Assembly (NCBI GenBank): GCA_009746045.1
Contig: RPFO01001569.1
Coordinates: forward strand, 1 to 41,438
Reading direction: 5' to 3'
Source: Mesostigma viride
Taxonomy: Eukaryota > Streptophyta > Mesostigmatophyceae > Mesostigmatales > Mesostigmataceae
Length of the DNA stretch: 41,438 nt
Part shown: piece by piece, positions 1-10,349 of the stretch
How the letters are laid out: each line of letters opens with the position of its first letter
Position numbering within the stretch: position 1 is the first letter of the stretch
Made by a program: the position numbers and the translations under genes
Notes under the pieces: generated by a model
Seen by the model: the letters and a program-made list of their open reading frames with translations, nothing else
What the model was told of the DNA's origin: nothing
Database searches by the model: none

Positions 1-1107
1 GTATGTGGCATAGGATAAGTGTTGCATGATGCATGTGAATTATGAACACAGTTTTGAGTTGTCTCATTCAGTGATTGTCCTTGCTGCATATGATGTGGTG
101 CTGTGAGCTGTGAGATGATCGTAAATAGTTTTGACATAGGCATCCAAACGTGCAAACGAGTGAATTGGCTGAAATCACCCAATTGATATGCATCAATATG
201 TGACATTTCCTATAAGAGTGAGGCTATGTGAGCAGGTCTGAGTTTAACGGGAATATGGTGGGCAGTTTGCCCTAAACTTTTGTGGCCTGAGTAGATGGTG
301 TGGTGTATATTTGGGGGCCGCGATGAATGTTATGTGGACAAAGCATGGATGCTGGTGAGAGCATGTCATTGGAGTTGGATGTCCTTGTGAGTGGTGTCTA
401 CTTTATGGGAGTGAAGGAATGTCTTCTGTGACCGTATGGCTTGTTGATAGTCAGTGTGAACGACTTGCAGTGTATGCCTTGGCGTTGGGGAGGCCGGAGG
501 CAAGGGTATGGGCCAGGAAGGCCTTGGGCGTGTGTGCCGGTAATATCAAGCCTACTGGATCGATTAATGTGGCACTGCAAATCTGATTGCTGAACAGGTC
601 TGAGTACCTGAGTTCTTGATTCATTTCTTGCTTCTCTCTTGATGGTCAGTGTGGTATTGACCCAACAACGGGTCCGTGTCAGCTCATGTTCGTTTTATTC
701 GGGTACGTGGGAAGTCGGGTACTTTGGTCCAGGAAGGATCATCTGGTGGGCAGTGGGCAAATGACTCACCTGGTTGACCTGGCAAAGCCGCAAAGGTGGC
801 GGTGTGATTCCTAGTGCCTGGCGTAAAGTGATTGAGTGTTGATGAGGTCAGTGGCACAGATGGTCTTGGTGGACCAGTCTTGTATTCTCGCTTGCTTACA
901 AGACTTTCTAGCACATGCTGGTAATATGAGCAGGGCATCAATGGGCGCCTGATAACGGCCGGTTGGCACTCCCCTAGTACATAATGTTCTGGCTCGTATT
1001 ATTTTGTGTGGTGTGTGCAGATGACCTGTGCAATGTTGAAGCTGAGTATGCTGATGTGTGGTGGTGGCAGATCCATGTTGGATAATTGTTAATGCGTATG
1101 CATATCT

Positions 1108-1140
1108 GATTTCTGGCCTGCGCTGGTTGTCTCCTTGATA
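1108..1140 (+). repeat. Repeat R, terminal 33 bp only (copy R4)
   Basis: The stretch ending in GGTTGTCTCCTTGATA matches the end of the longer R copies at 35839-35871 (same strand) and 17710-17740 (opposite strand). All three copies diverge immediately after the shared CTCCTTGA. Only the terminus is preserved here, as expected of a truncated retroposon copy with a fixed 3' end. Confidence 0.6.
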
Positions 1141-2020
1141 CGTTTAGTGATGCGTAGTTGACAAGTGATACCGTTATAGCCAAGTGATGATTTTGTTGGT
1201 TATCTTGGTTGTCTCATTGATTCTGGCTTATTATCTTTGTTTGGTATGCATGGTTGTGACCAACAGTGTTTATTTGTGGGTCTTGGTTTTACAGTAGAAG
1301 TTAATGGTGTGTCATGTGACAGTTACATAATGTTATGTGTGAGGGGTGATGACGAGTAGTTGTTGTGAAATGGGATCAGCTGTGGGTGCGGACAGGCTAA
1401 GTGTGGTTCTGATTGAAAATCACATGGGGATGTGACTGCTCGGGAAAAATGGGCTGGTGTTGTCTTTTTATGGCTCGCAGTCACATTGGTGGGTAACCTA
1501 TAACAACCTGTGTTGATTGGTGCATTAACCAACTGGTGGTAATTCATACAAGTTTGTGTTCACCCATCTTGTCTGTGTTGATTGGTGTTGGTATTTGATG
1601 AGCTGATGTGGGCTATGTGTTGATATGGTATTGTGACTAATCGAGTGGGCGGAAGTCTGTCAGTAATCGGAAGTTGAGTACTTTCGGCTGTGGCCGATGT
1701 GTGTGGCGCCGCGCCGGTACTTGTGCAGTTTTACTACTTGCGGTGGTATCGCTCTATTTCTGGGTACTTTGTGGCGTCGCGTTGTTGATAGCTTCAGTTC
1801 GCGGTATGTGTGTCTTGTGGTTGAGCTGATGCGTTGCGGTGATGATCCACAAAGGCAGCCGTCATTTCATTTTGGGGCGCAATCACCATGTGAGCGCGCG
1901 CACCTACGGGCCTAAGGGCTGCGGGCTATGGATCTGAGCACAATACCCACTACCATCATCTTCGAGGATCTTCGCCAACTCCTTAAGCTTGTAATTGATG
2001 CTTTATTTAACAAGCGGCGC

Positions 2021-2044
2021 GAATTTTTTGGCGCCAAAAAATTC
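2021..2044. promoter_or_regulatory. Perfect 24-bp palindrome with E2F-like core
   Basis: Twelve bases ending in TTTTTTGGC are followed by their exact reverse complement. The core TTTGGCGCCAAA matches the known E2F/DP consensus TTTSGCGC on both strands. The same core recurs at 33246-33257 with a TTTCGCGCC variant nearby. No gene start lies close by, so a regulatory role is only a possibility. Confidence 0.35.
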
Positions 2045-2072
2045 CGATATGTCCCGTCCCCTTAAACCGTGT

Positions 2073-2104
2073 CCAACTGCCCTCTATAAATAGCGGGCAG
2101 TTGG
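2073..2104. repeat. Palindromic motif P, copy 1 (3' side of LINE-A)
   Basis: CCAACTGCCC and GGGCAGTTGG form the arms around TCTATAAATAGC. It is homologous to the palindromes at 15657-15677 and 19467-19498. It lies just beyond the likely 3' end of LINE-A. It could be a LINE target site, a LINE 3' terminal hairpin, or an unrelated foldback element. Confidence 0.6.
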
Positions 2105-2320
2105 CACTTTCCATGATAATGTCCACAAACCAACCTTATAATTATTTATTGCCCATACTAGGACCAAAGCACACACATATGTATTAATAATATAATTACT
2201 TACAGCAGAGTGAAATCACTCAAACCAAAGCAAACGCCCAGCTATAAACCTAGTCTATACAGAGCCATGTCAAATCTCTATACTACGATAAGACCAATGG
2301 AAACTCCTAACGGTAGGAAC

Positions 2321-3157
2321 CTAATAGCCCTGCTGCACCGCAAAATCAGCCCGCGTACGGCGGAGCATGATGTCAGCCATGGCCCGAGTCAGCGCCACCG
2401 ACAAGCGCTGACGCCAATATGACGTCCAGGTCCGCGCCGACCATGGGGCCCGCTGGCCCTCCAGGTCCAGCCGGTCCTCCCGGAGCCGGCAACACTCCTT
2501 GAAGAAGGCGGAGGTCAGGGGCCCCATGGCCCCAAACTCCTCCAGGACAAAGGGCACCACACGATGGTGCCCGACGTCGCCGTAGGCCAGGAGCTTGGCC
2601 CGCTCCGCCCGGTCCGCCGTGTAACCTGCCGTGAGGGAGGCCCCAGCCACGTGGCTAAGAGCCAAGGGCCGCGCCACCGAAACGTCGATAAGCAGATGCC
2701 GGCCACCCCCCTCAAAGTCCAGCACCACGATGTCAGGCCGGTGGTTGGGGGAATAGAAGGCAGCGCCATCCGCATCCTCGGACCGGATGTTCGCGTGGGG
2801 GAAAACCGACCGAATCATGGCGAGCACCACCGTCAGGAGGACAGTGTGCAAATACAAATACCAATTCTGATTCTGTTGGCCCCCCATGCAGGCAAGGTAG
2901 TGAGTCCCCGTGGGATCCAGCGGCTGCCCACAGCTACCACAAGGCCGCCCGGCCGGAACAAGAGGCTGCGGGGCAAATAGCTGGTGCCGGAGCGCCACCG
3001 AGTAGTGGCTGGGAGCCAAGGCGAATGGGGGGGCCATGGGAAGAGCACGAAGGTACGCCGAGCCCACACTCCGCAAGGAAAGCGAGAACAGCCACGCACG
3101 TCCCTGGGCGTTGAGGTCCGCGAAAAGAGCAATCCAATCAGCCGTGTGCAGAATACC
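2321..3157 (-). CDS. LINE-A C-terminal part: CCHC knuckle and RLE endonuclease
   Basis: About 278 residues open to the stop, beginning at the CACTA junction, so it has no start of its own. A zinc knuckle (CGSC, then His and Cys: C74, C77, H87, C91) precedes R-P-D (141-143) with a second Asp at 159, followed by V-S-V. This C-x2-C-H-C then PD-x(~15)-D arrangement is the signature of the restriction-like endonuclease of R2-type non-LTR elements, which nicks target DNA to prime reverse transcription. The frame continues directly from the codons upstream of the CACTA insertion (Tyr-Ala, then Gly-Ile-Leu), showing that it is the displaced end of the RT protein. The piece itself has no internal stop. 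Confidence 0.8.
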   Translation of the reverse strand, partial: GILHTADWIALFADLNAQGRAWLFSLSLRSVGSAYLRALPMAPPFALAPSHYSVALRHQLFAPQPLVPAGRPCGSCGQPLDPTGTHYLACMGGQQNQNWYLYLHTVLLTVVLAMIRSVFPHANIRSEDADGAAFYSPNHRPDIVVLDFEGGGRHLLIDVSVARPLALSHVAGASLTAGYTADRAERAKLLAYGDVGHHRVVPFVLEEFGAMGPLTSAFFKECCRLREDRLDLEGQRAPWSARTWTSYWRQRLSVALTRAMADIMLRRTRADFAVQQGY

Positions 3158-3195
3158 CACTATACTATAAATTTACGGGCCGTACACGTATACGG
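3158..3195 (+). repeat. CACTA 1 left terminal inverted repeat
   Basis: 38 bases beginning CACTATACTATAAA and ending CACGTATACGG. It pairs with 8928-8965 in inverted orientation, with differences only at the 15th and 22nd bases. Confidence 0.9.
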
Positions 3196-3590
3196 AAATT
3201 TTTACGGGCCGTAAATTTTGCGTTCGTACGCATATACTTACCACTCGTATACTGGCCGTAAAATTTACTACCGTATACTTTTTCTCGTATACGGCAGTAA
3301 AGTTTACGGTAGTAAATTTTACGGAATTTACTACCGTATACTTTTTCTCGTATACGGCAGTAAAGTTTACGGTAGTAAATTTTACGGCCAGTATACGAGA
3401 AAAAATTTACGGTAGTAAATTTTACGGCCAGTATACGAGAAAAAATTTACGGTAGTAAAATTTACGGCCAGTATACTAGAAAAAGTATACGGTAGTAAAT
3501 TTTACGGCCAGTATACTAGAAAAAGTATACGGTAGTAAATTTTACGGCCAGTATACTGGACAAGTATACGGGCCGTAACCTTGTGATTTG
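3196..3590. repeat. CACTA 1 left subterminal repeat arm
   Basis: Tandem and inverted copies of short words built from GTATACGG, CGGTAGTAAA and TTTTACGGCCAGTATAC, spaced by AGAAAAA or TTTTTCTCG. Such arms bind transposase in known CACTA elements. The right arm uses the same words but with TTTTGTCG spacers. Confidence 0.85.
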
Positions 3591-4155
3591 TCCAACCTAG
3601 TGTATTGTGATTTGCGTTGTCATTTGACTTCATGGAAACATCATGTGGCAATAATTCAAATTAATTAATCAATTATCAATCATTCAAATTTTAATGAAGA
3701 AACACATTATACTACTAAGAAACACACTAGTTGAATTAACCCTTATCAATCATTCAAATTTCCCAGAGCATCAGCTCAACGACGTACGCGAAAATATGCC
3801 GAGCTATGGCTGCCGAGAATGCTCATAACTTTCGATTCAGGCCATGAAATTTAGTCGGGTTTGTTGCATTCGACTCGTCTTCTGATGACAAACACGCTGG
3901 TATAATTTCCGGCAGCTATCGTCCCCGATTTCGTACGTTCTCGACCTCGGCCTGCCCAGCAGATATCGCTATTTTCGACTCGATATGGCGGCATTCCCTT
4001 CGTGAATAGCACGCCTGCGCCCCCCGCCCCAGCATTCGACATCTTCCCCGTAGCTATGGAGGCCCCAACAACACCTGCCGCCCCAGAAACCCGGTCGCTG
4101 GACGACGTTCTTGCCGCAGCCAGCCCTTTCGTCGGCATCGCTCCCGCCGCTCCCA
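3591..4155. other. CACTA 1 interior, unique stretch
   Basis: No recognised gene. The minus strand is open for about 117 codons (3851-4204), rich in Ala, Gly and Ser, but it runs into the G/A-rich minisatellite and shows no known motif, so I do not call it. The left portion is AT-rich. Confidence 0.4.
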
Positions 4156-5480
4156 AGTAGCTAAAGGAACTTAGGTAATGCAACGAGGGAGGGACGCTAA
4201 GCAAGGGAGGGGAGGAAAGCTACAAAGGGAGAGGGAGGAAAGGGAAGGGCATTAAGCTATGGGATATGGGAGGGGAGGGGAAGGAAGCTAAAGGAACTTA
4301 GGTAATGCAAGGAAGGAGGGAAGCTAAGAAAGTGAGGGGAGGAAAGCTACTAAGGGAGAGGGAGGAAAGGGAAGGGCATTAAGCTATGGGATATGGGAGG
4401 GGAGGGGAAGGAAGCTAAAGGAACTTAGGTAATGCAAGGAAGGAGGGAAGCTAAGAAAGGGAAGGGGAGGAAAGTTACTAAGGGAGAGGGAGGAAAGGGG
4501 AGGGAAGCTAAGATGGGAGGGGAGGGGAAGGAAGCTAAAGGAACTTCGGTAATGCAAGGAAGCCCCCAAGCTAAGAAAGGGAAGGGGAGGAAAGCTACTT
4601 AGAAGGGAGAGGGAGGAAAGGGGAGGGAAGCTAAGGGATGGGAGGGGAGAGGAATGAAGCTAAAGGAACTTGGGTAATGCAAGGAAGGAGGGAAACTAAG
4701 AAAGGGAAGGGGAGGAAAGCTACTAAGGGAGAGGGACGAAAGGGGAGGGAAGCTCAGGGATGGGAGGGGAGGGGAGGGGAAGGAAGCTAAAGGAACTTCG
4801 GTAATGCAAGGAAGCCCCCAAGCTAAGAAAGGGAAGGGGAGGAAAGCTACTTAGAAGGGAGAGGGAGGAAAGGGGAGGGAAGCTCAGGGATGGGAGGGGA
4901 GAGGAAGGAAGCTAAAGGAACTTAGGTAATGCAAGGAAGGAGGGAAGCTAAGAAAGGGAAGGGGAGGAAAGCTACTAAGGGAGAGGGACGAAAGGGGAGG
5001 GCATTAAGCTATGGGACATGGGAGGGGAGGGGAAGGAAGCTAAAGGAGCTTAGGTAATGCAAGGAAGGAGGTAAGCTAACAAAGGGAAGGGGAGGAAAGC
5101 TACTTAGAAGGGAGAGGGACGAAAGGGGAGGGAAGCTCAGGGATGGGAGGGGAGAGGAAGGAAGCTAAAGGAACTTAGGTAATGCAACGAGGGAGGGAAG
5201 CTAAGCAAGGGAGGGGAGGAAAGCTACTAAGGGAGAGGGAGGAAAGGGAAGGGCATTAAGCTATGGGATATGGGAGGGGAGGGGAAGGAAGCTAAAGGAA
5301 CTTAGGTAATGCAAGGAAGGAGGGAAGCTAAGAAAGGGAGGGGAGGAAAGCTACAAAGGGAGAGGGAGGAAAGGGAAGGGCATTAAGCTATGGGATATGG
5401 GAGGGGAGGGGAAGGAAGCTATAGGAACTTAAGTAATGCAAGGAAGGAGGGAAGCTAAGAAGGGAGGGGAGGGGAGGGAA
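4156..5480. repeat. Purine-rich minisatellite, ~125-130 bp units, ~11 copies
   Basis: The phrase GCTAAAGGAACTTAGGTAAT recurs near 4157, 4289, 4418, 4545, 4660, 4787, 4912, 5040, 5166, 5291 and 5420. It alternates with GGGAGGGGAGGAAAGCTAC and AGGGCATTAAGCTATGGGA. The plus strand is almost only A and G over more than 1 kb. Units are imperfect and vary by small indels. Reading frames here are repeat translations without meaning. Confidence 0.9.
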
Positions 5481-5484
5481 GCTA

Positions 5485-7225
5485 GCGGCCCACATGCACC
5501 TCTCCCTCGACAAGGAACAAGCGCATGCACCCACCCACCCCACATGCACCCCTCCCTTTACAAGAAACAAGCATGTGGGCCCACCTACTGCAATGCATCC
5601 CTCCCTTGACAAAGAACACACACATGCACCCACCCACCGCGCATGCATCCCTCCCTTGACAAGGAAGAAGCATGTGCACCCACCCACCCCACCTGCGTCC
5701 CTCCCTTGACAAGGAACAATTTCATGCACCCACCCACCCACATGCATCTCTACCTTGACAAGGAACAAGAGCATGCACCTACCCACCGCGCATGCATCCC
5801 TCCCTTGACAAGGAACAAGCATGTGTACCCACCCACCCCACATGCATCCCTCCCTTTACAAGAAACAAGCACGTGAACCCACCTAATCTACAAGCATCCC
5901 TCCCTTGATAAGGAACAAGCACGTGCACCCACCCACCCCACATGCACCCCTCCCTTTACAAGAAACAAGCATGTGGGCCCACCTACTGCAATGCATCCCT
6001 CCCTTGATAAAGAACACACACATGCACCCACCCACCGCGCATGCATCCCTCCCTTGACAAGGAAGAAGCATGTGCACCCACCCACCCCACCTGCGTTCCT
6101 CCCTTGACAAGGAACAATTTCATGCACCCACCCACCCACATGCATCTCTACCTTGACAAGGAACAAGAGCATGCACCTACCCACCGCGCATGCATCCCTC
6201 CCTTGACAAGGAACAAGCATGTGTACCCACCCACCCCACATGCATCCCTCCCTTTACAAGAAACAAGCACGTGAACCCACCTAATGCACAAGCATCCCTC
6301 CCTTGATAAGGAACAAGCACGTGCACCCACCCACCCCACATGCACCCCTCCCTTTACAAGAAACAAGCATGTGCGCCCACCTACTGCAATGCATCCCTCC
6401 CTTGACAAAGAACACACACATGCACCCACCCACCGCGCATGCATCCCTCCCTTGACAAGGAAGAAGCATGTGCACCCACCCACCCCACCTGCGTCCCTCC
6501 CTTGACAAGGAACAATTTCATGCACCCACCCACCCACATGCATCTCTACCTTGACAAGGAACAAGAGCATGCACCTACCCACCGCGCATGCATCCCTCCC
6601 TTGACAAGGAACAAGAATGTGTACCCACCCACCCACATGCATCCCTCCCTTTACAAGAAACAAGCACGTGAACCCACCTAATGCACAAGCATCCCTCCCT
6701 TGATAAGGAACAAGCACGTGCACCCACCCACCCCACATGCATCCCTCCCTCGACAAGGAACAAGCGCATGCACCCACCCACCCCACATGCATCCCTCCCT
6801 TGACAAGGAACAAGCGCATGCAGCCACACACCCCACATGCAGTCCTCCCTTTACAAGAAACAAGCACGTGCACCCACCTACTGCACATGCACCCCTCCCT
6901 TGACAAGGAACAAGCGCGTGCACCCACCCACCCCACATGCATCCCTCGACAAGGAACAAGCGCGTGCACTCACCCAACCCACATGCATCCCTCCTTTGAC
7001 AAGGAAAAAGCACGTGCAACCACCCACCCCACGTGCATCCCTCCCTTGACAAGGAACAAGCACGTGCACTCACCCACCCCACATGCATCCCTCCTTTGAC
7101 AGGAAAAAGCACTTGCACTCACCCACCCCACATGCATCCCTCCCTTGACAGGGAAAAAGTGCGTTCACCCACCCACCCACACGCATTCCTCTCTTGACAA
7201 CGAACAAGCACGTGAACCTACCTAC
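5485..7225. repeat. Minisatellite, ~40-46 bp units with a 398-bp higher-order repeat
   Basis: The basic unit carries CATGCATCCCTCCCTTGACA, AGGAACAAGCACGTG and CACCCACCCACCC. Distinct variant units recur in the same order at 398-bp spacing, for example the block starting near 5541, 5939 and 6337. Three higher-order copies can be seen, followed by less ordered units to about 7225. Each unit contains the small palindrome CCTTGACAAGG or its variant CTTTACAAG. Many frames stay open because of the repeat; none looks like a gene. Confidence 0.92.
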
Positions 7226-8190
7226 CCACTAGCATGGCACGAAGGCATACCATACAATAGCATGGCGTTGCCAAAGCGAAAAAAGAGATCTCGGTGGGGA
7301 GAAATTGCCCAGCAAAACTGACAACCATGCAAGGCAAAAAACTTGAATAACTTACGGTGGACATCGGCACATAATGAGTAGCCCAGATGTGCCGGGTGTA
7401 GAGTAAACGAGGCCGAAAATTTCGCGTAACTCAAAGGCATCTTTAGTAGCCTGTCAAGCGACGGGAACGAGTGGAAACCTGAAGAATGGCAAAAGACATT
7501 AAGTCGACTGCCATACATAAAAGATAGAGAATCAGTAGTACACAGCTCCCCTCATGGAGCAGTAAGCAAATGAGCGATGATTAACAAAGTGTGAGACAGA
7601 TAGTCTATGCGACTCCTTGCGACTAAACGTGGCATGCATATGCGGGCGCTGATTAGGAACATTGGCTTACTTTATTTAGCGTAATGCGATTGCAGTAGCT
7701 TCGTGAAATGCCGCATGCGCACGATGTCACGAAATTTAAATTTCCTTTAGGAACAAAGACGAACAAATTGATGTAGCTGGCTAAGGACTACGCCATGGTA
7801 GGCTAGCTGTATCGGAGAGAGCGCTGTAGATGGCTGGAAAAATGATAACTCAATCATGCTAAACTGCGGCTCCAAAGGCTTGTTCTAGTGCGCCTTTGGC
7901 TTTCTTCTTCTTCAGGAGCAATAAGCCCGCGATTCTTTTTTAGTCCAAATATTCTTTCACCACTACTGACCGGCTGGCGACTGCAAATCGGCATGGCCGG
8001 CTAATTATGAGGCAAGCGTCAACGTTGCAAGGGCAGACGCTTGTGATCGTTGATAAATTCGAAAAATCGTTCTCGCCCGGCGCGGCGGTTCACAACTCCC
8101 ACCTGCAAACTCGACTAGCACAGGTACGGGGGCGTTCCTGAAACCAGTCCCGTACACGCAACCGTTCTATCCGGCCCTCGGCAAATATAG
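7226..8190. other. CACTA 1 interior, unique stretch without a recognised gene
   Basis: About 1 kb of non-repetitive sequence. The longest frame (7222-7518, minus, 98 codons) overlaps the minisatellite edge and shows no known motif. No transposase signature was seen on either strand. Confidence 0.5.
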
Positions 8191-8440
8191 AATCTCTGCT
8201 GCACTTCCGCGGCGTGGGACACAACAACAACAACAACAACTTCCGCGGCGTGGGATTCAACTAACTAACTAACTAACTTCCGCGGCGTGGGAACCAAGAA
8301 CAAGAACAAGAACAAGAAAAACACGCAACCGCTCTGTGCCGTACCTAGAACGGGACAAGTACAAGACCGTATCGGCGAGTATAGATTCTCTGCTGCCCAT
8401 GTGCGGCGTGGGACACAACAACAACAACAACAACAACAAG
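8191..8440 (+). repeat. Four CGCGGCGTGGGA-type anchors, each followed by a microsatellite
   Basis: CTTCCGCGGCGTGGGA at 8204-8219, 8240-8255 and 8277-8292 is followed by (CAA)n, (CTAA)n and (CAAGAA)n respectively. A variant anchor at 8398-8413 is again followed by (CAA)n. The sequence before the first and fourth anchors is also related (ATAGAWTCTCTGCTGC), so part of this is a segmental duplication. Confidence 0.85.
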
Positions 8441-8559
8441 ACCGTAACCGGGGTCCGTTTCGGTTACGGCGCCGTACTAGGCTCGGTTCGGTGTACGCGG
8501 CGTGTACGTAGCGTGACATTAATTCTAGTGGACGCCAAGTGGACGTAAAAAATGGCCTG

Positions 8560-8927
8560 TAAGGCATACGACACAAAGTATACTTGCCGTAAACTTTACG
8601 GCCCGTATACTTTGTGTCGTTTACGGTAGTAAATTTACTGCAGCATACGACACAAAGTATACGGGCCGTAAAGTTTACGGCCCGTATACTTTTTGTCGTA
8701 TACTTTAGTAAATTTTACTTTAGTATACGACAAAAAGTATACGGTAGTAAGTTTTACGGCCCGTATACTTTTTTTCGTATACTAAAGTAAAATTTACTTA
8801 AGTAAACGACAAAAAGTATACGGGCCGTAAAGTTTACGGCCCGTATACTTTTTGTCGTATATTGAAGTAAAGTTTACGTACCGTATACGGAGCCCGTATA
8901 CGTTTAAGTACGGGCCGTATACGGGGC
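8560..8927. repeat. CACTA 1 right subterminal repeat arm
   Basis: Repeated words CGTATACTTTTTGTCGTATAC, CGGGCCGTAAAGTTTACGG and GTAGTAAATTTTAC in direct and inverted order, matching the left arm in style. Confidence 0.85.
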
Positions 8928-8965
8928 CCGTATACGTGTACGGGCCGTAAGTTTATAGTATAGTG
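8928..8965 (-). repeat. CACTA 1 right terminal inverted repeat
   Basis: It ends TATAGTATAGTG and is the inverse of 3158-3195. It is followed by CC, which matches the CC before the left end. Confidence 0.9.
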
Positions 8966-8967
8966 CC

Positions 8968-10207
8968 CGCGTAGGTTTTCTGGTGTTTATCGATGACGCG
9001 AGCAGGGAATGCGGCGGGAGATTGAACGGAGGCGACCGAGGCCGGGAGTGCCGCGAGGGAGGTGGCGCTGTACCGCCTGAGCGGCACGGACGGGAGAACA
9101 GGCCTGCTGGATCTCAGCATAGGCCTCCTGGATGGCGGTGACGAAGGGCAAAGGGCTGCTGGGGTCCAGGAGGTCAGGCGCTGCCGTTGCCAAAAGGGGC
9201 AGGAGCCGGCAGCTTTCCGCCCACGACTGAGCGACGGAGCCCAAAAATGCTGCTGGGGCCAGCCGGGCGGCACGAGTCAGACCACAGCCACCCATCCGTG
9301 CAGGCAGGGAGGCAATGCGAATAGCATGTGGCGGGAGGTCGGGGCCCGGGACCAGCTGCGCCAAGGCCGACTGGATGCGTTCGTCGTGGCCCTCGGCGGC
9401 CAGCCGGACCTGAGCCGGAAGAGCGCCCCGGAGCCAGTGAACGACGCGAGGGTGAGCGCAAAACCACAGAAGCAGACCCTTGGTCTGCGAATCATGAAGG
9501 CGCGCAATCAAGGGCAGTACCTCAGTGCGTGCCTCGAGGGCGGCCCGCAGAGCATCGATGACAAACGCGGGGTCGCCAACCGGAACGCCGAGGACATCCA
9601 ACCCATGGAGGCGCTCGTCCCGGCCCAAGAGCTGGGGCGGGAAGCCGGAGCAATCACCTTGGGGCGAGTACACCGCGCACTTGGCCAGGGTCAACTGGAG
9701 GTTGATGTCGGCCACCGCGGTCTGCAGTGCCAGCAGAGCCGCGGTGGTGTCCGGCACAGGGCCCAGAAGGTAGATATCATCCAAGTAGGCCTGAATAGCG
9801 ACCGCCGGGTGGGCAGCATGGACCGCTTGGAGGCAACCCTGGAGGGGGGCGGCAAAGTACAGGGGTCCCAGGGGGTCCCCTTGCTGGGTGCCTGACCGCG
9901 ACAGCAGGCCGCCGCGAGTGCCGTCCTCCATGATGTGAACCAGTTGGCCGGGCTGGCCGTAGCACACGGCTGTCCAAGCGTACAAGTCCTCGAAGGACTC
10001 CATGACGGCCGCAAACATGCTGGCGCGGGACAGACTGTTGAACGCGTTGTGGCAGTCGACCTTGACGACAACGTGGGTGGGGTGGGCCTCGAGGTAGGCC
10101 TGCACCGAATGGATGAGGATATCCGCCCCGCCTGGAGTCGTCACCCCCAGCTGGGCCGCCACCGAGCTAGGTCTCACCCGCTGCGAGGGGCGGGCAGAAA
10201 AAGGCAC
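8968..10207 (-). CDS. LINE-A reverse transcriptase, palm and thumb
   Basis: This part copies element RNA into DNA at the nicked target. Counting from the Met at 10207, motif A reads VVVKVDCHNAF (Asp 51), motif B GTQQGDPLGP (106-115) and motif C YLDD (141-144), so all catalytic aspartates are present. After the palm comes a thumb-like region with GRDERLHGLDVLGVPVG and then MGGCGLTRAARLAPAAFLGS, a block typical of many non-LTR RTs. The frame carrying these motifs stops at 8987. The protein evidently continues in another frame near 9060 (ALPASVASV... to DKHQKTYAG), which runs into the CACTA junction. The Met at 10207 is internal; the true protein begins far upstream. Confidence 0.85.
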
Positions 10208-10349
10208 GGAGCTCGGGCGCCTTTTGGCGGCAGATCACTTTGCCCACGAGCTTGCGGAGCACCTCACCGCAGGCGATCGGGCGCACCTTGCCCTCGGGGG
10301 GGGCAAGACACCCTTGAGCAGAGCGAGGAGGCGAGCGCCCGCTAACCAC
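10167..10349 (-). CDS. LINE-A RT finger segment in a shifted frame
   Basis: This short frame carries KVRPIACGEVLRKLVGKV, the conserved finger segment found in non-LTR RTs before motif A. It is offset from the flanking frame. The upstream frame is left at a run of eight G (C on the coding strand) near 10297-10304, and the original frame is re-entered around 10205 before QLGVTTPGGAD. Two compensating indels therefore bracket this segment. They may be true decay or homopolymer sequencing errors. Confidence 0.7.
   Translation of the reverse strand: MVSGRSPPRSAQGCLAPPEGKVRPIACGEVLRKLVGKVICRQKAPELRAFFCPPLAAGET

Larger units (their letters stand above)
1..2072. other. Gene-poor left flank, GT-rich plus strand
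   Basis: No convincing coding region. The first 1.7 kb is strongly skewed to G and T on the plus strand, with recurring short words such as TGTGTTGATTGGTG near 1510 and 1578. The reading frames here are short and lack any recognisable motif or biased composition, so I regard them as chance. The stretch holds a 33-bp terminus of dispersed repeat R (1108-1140) and a perfect 24-bp palindrome (2021-2044), listed separately. The skew could reflect transcription or an old repeat; the sequence does not decide. Confidence 0.5.
3158..8965. mobile_element. CACTA transposon 1, non-autonomous, nested in LINE-A
   Basis: The left end starts CACTATACTATAAA and the right end is its inverse, ...TTTATAGTATAGTG. 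The first 38 bases of the two ends match with two mismatches. CC lies on both sides (3156-3157 and 8966-8967). Deleting the element plus one CC restores an open LINE-A frame, so a 2-bp duplication is the best reading. Terminal CACTA and long arms of subterminal repeats are hallmarks of the EnSpm/CACTA superfamily. I find no transposase inside; the interior is largely two minisatellites and microsatellite clusters, so it must have moved using proteins made elsewhere. Confidence 0.88.

Noticed and set aside
5388-7118. Cys/Gly/Val-rich ORFs of 75-273 codons in the 40-bp minisatellite
   Set aside because: Repeat translations; equivalent frames are open on both strands and shift with the higher-order repeat.
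8564-8965. Telomere-like or centromeric repeat (TACGGGCCGTAAA words)
   Set aside because: The words are confined to the two arms of an element with CACTA ends, which explains them fully.
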